Made by a program: the position numbers and the translations under genes. From positions 112,574 through 176,573 of the forward strand of contig JAVTVJ010001750.1 in NCBI GenBank assembly GCA_034509425.1: a stretch of DNA of 64,000 nt, in the 5' to 3' direction. The DNA is from Eopsaltria australis (lineage: Eukaryota; Chordata; Aves; Passeriformes; Petroicidae). The notes under the pieces were generated by a model. The model saw nothing but the letters and a program-made list of their open reading frames with translations. It was not told where the DNA came from and did no database searches. Below are positions 45,401 through 54,400 of the stretch, piece by piece. Each line of letters begins with the position of its first letter. Position 1 is the first letter of the stretch.

Positions 45401-48400
45401 AGGTCATTCCTTTTATATATTGCTAAAAGAAAAATACAGTTGACATTTTTCATGTCATTTGCCAGATAAAGCCCCTTCCTCTGTGTTTATGCAAAACAGT
45501 AAGATGACAGTGGCTTTCTCAGATAAAATCTCTATTTAATCACTGGAAAAGTAGGTAAAAAGGTCATGTTGAGTATAATTAAGACATGCAGTCCATTTCA
45601 ATTTTACAAGTATTTAAATTCCTGGACAAAGAGAGCAAAGGTGTATTTATATAGTATTTTATACCAGACTGAAGAATTAATGTCTTCCTGGAAAAGAAGC
45701 CAGATTCTTCCTGAGAAGAATAGAACAAACAAAATTTCTGGTTCAGTTGTCTTATGTTTTCATTGCTATTGATGAATAAGACTACAATTGCATCACAAAC
45801 TAAAAGACTACAATTTTGCGATGCATTAGTGTAGTGGTTTCAGTTCACCTATTCGAGTTTCTGGCCAAATGCCAGCAAATTTACCCAAATTTACCTGATG
45901 TTTGCTGTGAGATGAGGATTAGGAGTAGGCAAAGCAGGCTCAAACTTCATAAAGTATAAAGAAAGTTTATTAATACACCTAAGACAAAGGAAAAAAAGAA
46001 GAAAAAAACAGAACAAACTCCTCAGACCACCCCTCCTTCCCCCACCTCTCCATTTCTTTCTCCCTGACAACACACAAAAGACAACACTTCGACCTCCAGT
46101 CAGTTTACCACCTCAGAAATAGCTCTCGTTTGAGTTCATTTAGGGAGAGAAGTCTCTTTTGTTTATACCATAGATCGTCTGTAAGAAAAATACAGTTTTT
46201 TATGGGTCTTCAGCCTCACCACCAGCCGCCGCCCAGAAGAAAGTCCAGCTTAATGGTGGATCCCTCCCACACCAGTAGCCTTCCCACAGCCACTATGGTG
46301 GGTTATGAACAGTCCACAGGGTACCTTTTTAAGGATGCCCAGTTCAACTGCAGCAACAAAGAAAATCCCTTCTTCTGTGCTGAGCAACACAGGTTCTCCT
46401 GACAACTCAGGTTCTCTAGCATTCCCCCAGGACCAGGGCTCTGGGTCACAGCCTCTCCTCTCTCTTGGTTCCAGTTTCTCATTAGGCTGTACTTTTTCAA
46501 CACCTACTTGTCTTTACCCAGGTGTTTAGGTTCATTGGCTGCAATTAGAACCTCACATCCCCCCTTTGGACTATTTCTTCATATATTACAGGGAATTTAT
46601 TAGCTCAGTCCCCAACCATGGTTCTCCAAAAGAGTTTTCAGCTTCACTCTCGAAGCACTTCTCATGCACCTCCCTCTAGGCATCAGTTCTGCTTTCCTCA
46701 CTGACTGTAAAGTCTCTATGCTGCATTTATGTAGATGTCCTCACGTGTTTCTCTCTCTCTGTGCAAGGAAGGATGGATGTCTGCAAGTTTAGTCCAGGCA
46801 TGGATAGTTAATCTCTCTCTCTCTTCCCAGCATGGTGACGATCATGTGGTCTCTGCCGGGCTGTTTGAACAGGTCCGAGCTGGATGGTAGAAACACTCAG
46901 AGTCTCTGTGGCCTGGCTCTGCCTGGCAGGGCCAGCTGGGCCCAGGGTGACAGGGCAGGGCCTGGCCTGAACTGGATGGAGTTTGGCCCAGAGCAGGGGC
47001 CTGGCCCTGTCTAGTGTAGCTGACATGTCAGCTGAACTGTATCTGCCGAAAGTTCCATCCAGTTCCTCCCCCATGCCCAGCTGAAGCTGCACGGCCACTC
47101 TAAACCTCCCTCCCCCCCCCCCCCCCCCTCCTTTGGAAGGAGGGCAGGGGGGGGCCTTACCCGGAGAGAGAAGCAGGAGATGCTCCTCTCTACACAGCAG
47201 CAGGCCAAAAGAGGAAGAGGCTCGGAGGGTCTTTGCTTATATATGCTTCTTTCCTCGAAGGCGGATCAACTTTTAATTGGGTTACCTACATATCAATCTT
47301 TAAAACTACCTGTTTATTGGCTCTCTCTCCCAGGAAGGAAGTTGTATAACTTCCTGCAGCATAGGTCACTTCCTAGATTTTGACCCCTCCTGACTAACCC
47401 AGGACAATTAGAAATTCCAATCCAGTGGGATCTCTATTTCTTAAAGGAAAGTCATATTCCGTGGCCAAGTCAAATCAAATCAGTATCTCTAATTCTTCAT
47501 TCTCTTAATACTGCTCAAATGTTGCAGGAAGTTAATATACTAATGTAACTCAATCAATAATTTTTGTTCATGTGCAAAGCAGGCAAGTACTGTCGAGGTG
47601 AAAACAGGCACCACAACCTAATTTGAGAAGCAACTGAAAGAGAATAAAATATCAGCATTAAAGCATTGACATGATGTTCTGTGCAATAACAGTCTGCAAC
47701 ATTCCAAGGACATGCATAAAAACAGAAGATTCAATCAATTGCATCTCCAATAAGAGACAAGTAGGAAAAAACCCATAAAGAATGAGGTCTTTTTAAAGAC
47801 TGACATAAAAACCCCCACATTTTTGTACAACTACTATGCCAATTTACACTCTATGCAATTCTGTTAAGAAAAGCCTATTCAGGAAACATCAAGGTCATAT
47901 CTTGCTTGTATTAGCCAAGAAACACATTCTTACTAAACATCTGGAAAGTTATGAAGACTACCCAGAAGAACTGTCTGAAAATTGTCTTAGATTTAGCCCA
48001 ATGGTAGATAAGACAACAGATATTAACAGCTGCTATATTCTAAATACTGCAGGGGTACCATTCAGTGGTTGTTTTCGATGCCTCACAAAAACAGGACATG
48101 AAGTCTCAAACTATGGCTCTGTACTGACTCACTGTTTAGGTGTTCTGAACGTCCAACAGAGACTGTCAGGAAATGCAGTTTAGAAATGTATCATTCCTTT
48201 CAAAAAAAAAGAAAACTAAACAGAAGCCGCCACACAGCTTTTGTTAGTGACACCACTGTATAGATGGAAGTTGGGAAACAATGTTTGGGAACTTGGTGAT
48301 ACATGTGACTTTCATACAGCATTTGTTTGGTTAAGTTGGTTATACATGGACAGATATTTGCCAACATTTTGGTGCTTATTCCTGAGGCTGAATAAGCCAT

Positions 48401-51400
48401 TGTATTTTAAAGTAAGGCTTCATCACAGCTTGGGGGGCAGGGAAAGTATTACACTGACATTTTCACCAGTTACCATATGTTTCAACCCCTTGTTTGAAAA
48501 AGAGGGCTGCAGAGAGCTGTTCAAGAAGATGGCCATAAATCAGGCTGAAGGCGAGTGCCAAGAAACCTTTCCCACTGGACGCTGCAGGTGTGAATGCTTG
48601 TGACTGAAAAACTCTCAGTGCATGGAGGACAGAGAGGAAGGAAGAGCAAGGAGAAGAGGGGCAAATGACCCGACTTGCTGAAATTTTCATCAGCTGATAG
48701 GTTTATCAGTGGAAGAAGGGTTAGCAAAGAAACTACATGTAAAATCTAAAGCAAGGTACTAAGGCTTTTGTTAACCAAGTAACAATTTTTCAGGTCTCAC
48801 AAAGTGTAACCAAACACTGGTCCTGCAACACATCCTATCTCCTTGTTTAAGGAGAATTCACTAGCAAAAAACCTGAACTCACAAATTTCTTCAGCACTGT
48901 TTCCAACAAAAGGTATTTGAACTCTTCCCAGTAAAATGTGCTATCCACAGTATTACCCACAAGCAATAACACTAAAGATTAATAGTTCAAGTAAGGCGAA
49001 CTGAGCAATATTTCATATCTGCTACATCAGATGACATTGACAACATTTTATCATTGTTATAATGCTGTCCCAGAAACAGCAGAGATTGAATGAGGTGTGA
49101 CAGCCTGGCTGTGTTGCTGTTTCAAATGTTCGCTACAAATGCAAATTACTATTTTCCATCAGCAAACAATCAGCTTGCTTGTTGACTTCTCAGTAGTCAA
49201 GCATTTTAAACTTTTCATACTAGTATTGCCTGTAGTTATTAACAGAATTCCCCAGTTTTTCAATGCTTCTAGGCATTCTCATATAATAAAAGATCAAACT
49301 GAAAAAAAAACCCCACACATATATTTGCTTGCTTTGTTTCACACCTCTTACAGATATTTACTGAACCACAGTACAAAGAAACACAGCTTTAGCAACAGGA
49401 AACAGCAACAGCTAGAAACAAGTGAATTTGTATTTCAAGTGCTACACTCAATACATAGCTTTATCAAGTTAAAAGCTGTAATCAGCTCTTGACAAGTAAA
49501 AAGTACTGACCAAGGAACTGACAAAAAGTCAGTGGAAAAACAAAAAGTCAAAGTGGGAAAGAACCCTGCAGTCAACTCCATAAAATATGCTAAGCACAAC
49601 CAGCTTAAATAAAACAGTAATTTCTTCAGGTAATCAAACCACCTCTGATGGCTCACATCCCACAATCTACTGACACCATCACATCAGGAATGCCACAGCT
49701 TATTCAAGTACAGCACTTGCATTGTGACCAGATAACAGAGAAAATAAAAAGTTGACTTGACCACAACAGAGCACTACTGACAGCCTCTGCTTCAACAAGA
49801 GGCAGTGAGGAGTCCATCAAAAGCCATACTCAAGTTGCCCTGGCTCTGAGGACCACTCCAAGAGAGCAGCACAGGTCAGTCTTACCACAGATCCTCCTCA
49901 CTTTAACAGGTGACACTTCACATTTGAAATGACATCTCAAGTTTTCTCTAGAATAATCAGTGTACAAGTTTTCTCTAGAATAATCAATGTATTCATTCCT
50001 TCCATCATTTTTGAGAATAACATCCAACAATTTGAAGTTTCCTTTCAAAAATACAGTGCAAATACACATCAAGTATGAGGAAGGAAAAAAGCACTACCTA
50101 GCAAATATAATAACAAACCAAATAAAATCACATCACGCACATCCTAGAATAAACAGATTTCAAAACAAAAGTAACATTAGCAGAAACAATGAAAAACTTC
50201 AACTCCATACAAACCCATTTAGTGCACAGCAAGCTGTCTACCCCCAGAAATCAGATCTACTCTCTCAAGGTTTGCAGCAAAAAGAATCAGATAGCCTTGT
50301 GCAGCTGGAGGCTGTTAAATTACAGAATATAAATTCTTCTAGTTCTGGAGCATAAAACCATGCATTTTGTTTTAAGTGTGCAGTTTTACACTGCACAACT
50401 GGAAGAATTTAGAAATGCACTACAATTTACATCTACTGACTACAATTTACATCTACTGAAACAGCCTTTGCATTTTCTTGGGAGCATAAAAATATCCAGT
50501 AAGATTATATATTAAAAATTTGTTTTTCCAATTATTTTTATAATGTTGCTGCAATACATAAGCTCTTAAATATGTTGAAAAAGAGAAGTTTCTGAGTTTT
50601 TTATATTACCCCCCTGTTCTCTTTTACCCAATGTACCTATCTTGCACTAGAAATCTGCTTTTTTAAAAAGTTAGCTAATAAAAGAACGAAACATTTCTTT
50701 TCACAAAGGATGTGCCTGATCCAACACCATGTTTATCATAATACTGAGTCTGATGTGAAGCAAACACATAAGAAAATCAAACAAAAGCTGTTTAAAAAAA
50801 AGTGTATATATCAGTGACTGCAAGTCTTCCAATACTGCAAATGTCTCATATGACAGACAACTGCAAACCAGAAAACTAGACATGAATTAATTCTTCTGCT
50901 GAATGTATACTTTGGAATCATGCATATGAGATCAAATTGTGTTTAAGCAAGGAATCAAAAGGAACAATTTAAAAGGCTAACACCCAAGCCACAGGAAAAG
51001 ATGTAGTTCATTTAAAGCAGCCCATCACCAAAGCTATTTAAACAAAATAAACAAGACCCACACTAAAAGCTGGAAGGTCACAAAGCTCCTGTCTTCCTTC
51101 TGTCCCAGTGTGCTCACTCTGGTAATGTTCAGACATATCAGTGGGAGTTACACACACTTTCATACACAGTAGACAGATGAAGCCCTGTGAAATGTACATT
51201 TGTTTTTAAGACACTAATAAAGACAAAAAAAATGCAGATCTGGAATCAAAAGTTTGAATTCTTATGCTGAAAGCTCTCTACAATCACAAAAAGCAAAGTC
51301 TGTTTTCCTTTTGGAGAGAGAACTTTTACAAACCATACCAATACCATAGAGAAAGCAAGAAGGAAGAGTTATCAAGGACATGAAAATCAATAAATCTAAA

Positions 51401-54400
51401 ACATGCCTTAAAAACTAGGACCACGCTGCATACTACCATGTGTTTTCCAGTCACTTTTGGTGTCCCCTTCATGTGACAGAGGAACAAGCTGCATAACAAA
51501 TTGTGAATGGAGCATTAAGGCATCATGTCACATCCATCGCAGGGTTGCCCATAAGGGTGTTCATATGTTTCAGAGAGAGAGGGAGGAGTGGTGCAATGAG
51601 ATTGCAGAAATGCCTCTATAAATTAATCAGCAAGTTTGCAACAGCAGCAGGAGAGGCTGAGGCAAACCTGTCAAGTTAACGCAGTCACAATACACTAAGG
51701 AAAGCATCACCTCACTGGCAGACTCACTGCAAGCATAGAATATTTAGCAACCCTGTACTGCAGACAGAGTTGCACTGGGACCTGAGCTGCAAAGGTAAGA
51801 GACACTCAAATGTTTCCTCTTTGGACAGTTTGCGCAGTGAATAAAAGAGTTCATTATGGCTCTACATGTGACCTGAAGTGCTGACATGGTCACAGACAGG
51901 ACATAAGCAAATTTTTACCTCTTCTTCAGCAGTTTGAACAGTCTGAATTCAGACTTCCCCACTCTTCCTGTTTCATACTACAGTTCTCAAAAATCAGGAT
52001 TTATTTCAACCAGGCTTGAGGAGAAAGGAAACATACAAATCTGCACAGATTTAATAATTATTCCCCATTTGAATCTCGCAACAATACAAATTAGAAAATC
52101 TAGCCAAGTAACTGGAGTGAAAACAAGTTAATGGATTTCTGACTGCATAATAATGGAGAACCAGGTAGGAATATCATGATAAAACAAACAGTAAACATTC
52201 TGCAGAGACCAACTATGGTGCTCTTGAAGAGAAGCTCCAGGAGAGACAAGACCGCAGTCAAGCTGTGAGGGAAAAGAAAGGCCAACAGATTCATGTGGCG
52301 GCCATTGAGGCTACCACTGAGGCCCAGGAAGATCCAGAAGGTCCCAAGGGATCTAAGGGGCCATGGTGGAGGGTTTCTCAGGTTTGAAAAATCCCCCCCT
52401 TCCCTTTGGAGGATAATAGTTTTGTCCACGTGATTGATGTGTTCTTGCTATGTTAACTGTACCCCCATGATTGGACTATTTGTTCTCCACCCCTTATGCA
52501 TATGTATTCACGTCTAGAAGCTTCTATGTTACTCGATACCCCATTGCTTGTGGTTCTCCTCCCCTTCCCTCCCCTCATTGGACTGTGTAAGCTTGTCCCG
52601 CCTTCTCTCCTCCTCTGGACCCTTGCCTGATTGGTTGCTCATTGTAGTATAAAAGTCTGTATTCTCCAGTGCTCTGGGTCTTCTGTCCCTGGACCCATTT
52701 GAGCGAGGAACCCTTAATAAACTCCTCAGATATCCATACAGAAGATCCCTCCCTTCTTTCTTTACCCCTGGACCTGCCGGGGCTTACCTTACTGCGCCCA
52801 CTGGCAGGGTAGCAGAGTGCTGCAGCAGGAGCTTAAGCAGCCCCACCAGAGTGGCTCCCCGAGGGACGCTTCTGGGATACGCTGCCAGACTGTCCACTGG
52901 AACAGTCCCCGTGCAGGCAATAGATTTGAGTAGCATTTTATGTGAATCTAAAAACCCATCACCAAGTTCGGAGCTCAGTTTCAAACAGACTTTGAAATTC
53001 TATGCTAAGGATAATACCCAATGCAAGAAATGATGGAATTATGGACAGCTAAAAGATACTTCTTTTATGTAACACATGCATATCAAAAAAGAGTAATAAG
53101 GCAGCCTTTGCTCTGATCCAGTTTCTACTGAGTAGAAAGAACAGCCAATGGGGCAATAGTGCAGGCACCCACCACACCGAAAGCTCATCCCATGTCAAGA
53201 AAATACCCCTCCATTAGTAATGAGCTAACTTATGGCACCCACAAGCCGTACAGTTAGTGATGTTGCACTCATGTTAACAGAATTGTACAATTTTAGCCAA
53301 ACTTTAGAAAGCAGGAATTGTCTCATTGCATATTTTTATGCCTTTATCAACTACAAAAGTAATAAGATTTTAGTCTGCAATTTAAGAAGATTTATTTGCT
53401 TCAGGGATGGTTAAATATGCACACAAAACAGATTTGGACTCAAAAATGTGTGACATGTAGAACATACAGCAGAATACTAAGGAATGTCTGATTACATAGA
53501 CTGCAATAAGGCTTCAAGAAAGAAGAAATAAGCAGATGCACAGATAGGATTTTAAACAGCACAGTGAAAGTTTCTCTTATATCACACACAGGAGTATTTG
53601 AATCATCACACACTTCATTCAGTGTAAGAAAAGGGACTTTGCTCCCTTTAATGCTGTAATAGGAGTAATTAACCTTACACTGTGTATCTTAAGCTCAAAA
53701 CATTTTCAAGATAGGTAATCAGGCTGCATTAGCACAAATGAGCTTCAACAGCCAGTGAAGTCAGTTTGCATTTTTCAGAGTTAATGTCTGACAAGACTGT
53801 AAATACAAAGACATTGCAATATGGGATTGCAGCAAGAATAACAACTTATTCTGCTGATTAAGTATGGCATACAGCACAGAAAACACTGACAGGATTTATA
53901 CTTCAACACCAAACAAAACCCAGTATGTCTGATATTTCACAAGAAGGGAGAAGTTTTCAGTCTACATTATAGCTTAGCAGAAGCAAGGTGAAACTGGAGT
54001 ACAAGCATTATTAAAATGTCAATCCTTGTTTTTTGCAGCTCTCGTGAAAGATTTATTAATGGGGAGTCTTAAGCTTACATCTCATTGCTTTTAATTTTAA
54101 TAATTCATCTCTAGAACTACAGGAAGGATTTCTTGTGACCACTTGGATAGATAAGCCGAATTAAGTTACCTATAAACATGGCCCAGTCTCCCTTTTTTAT
54201 TTAAATAACAAACAATTTTTAGAATATGACATTTGCAAGTATTTGTTTAGTACAGCTGATATTTAGGAAGGGCATCAAAAGTTACTCCCAACAGCTCCAT
54301 GGATCAGAGAAACAGCATCCACGGTTTAAGACACCAGTCCTGTGTAAGGTGCACTGTTGCGGTGGTTCGGAACTAGAGGACTTCCGGACAGGTTCCACGG

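Noticed and set aside
47836..48183. Plus-strand ORF of 115 codons
   Set aside because: No recognisable family, splice context or promoter; the length is compatible with chance in this much sequence.
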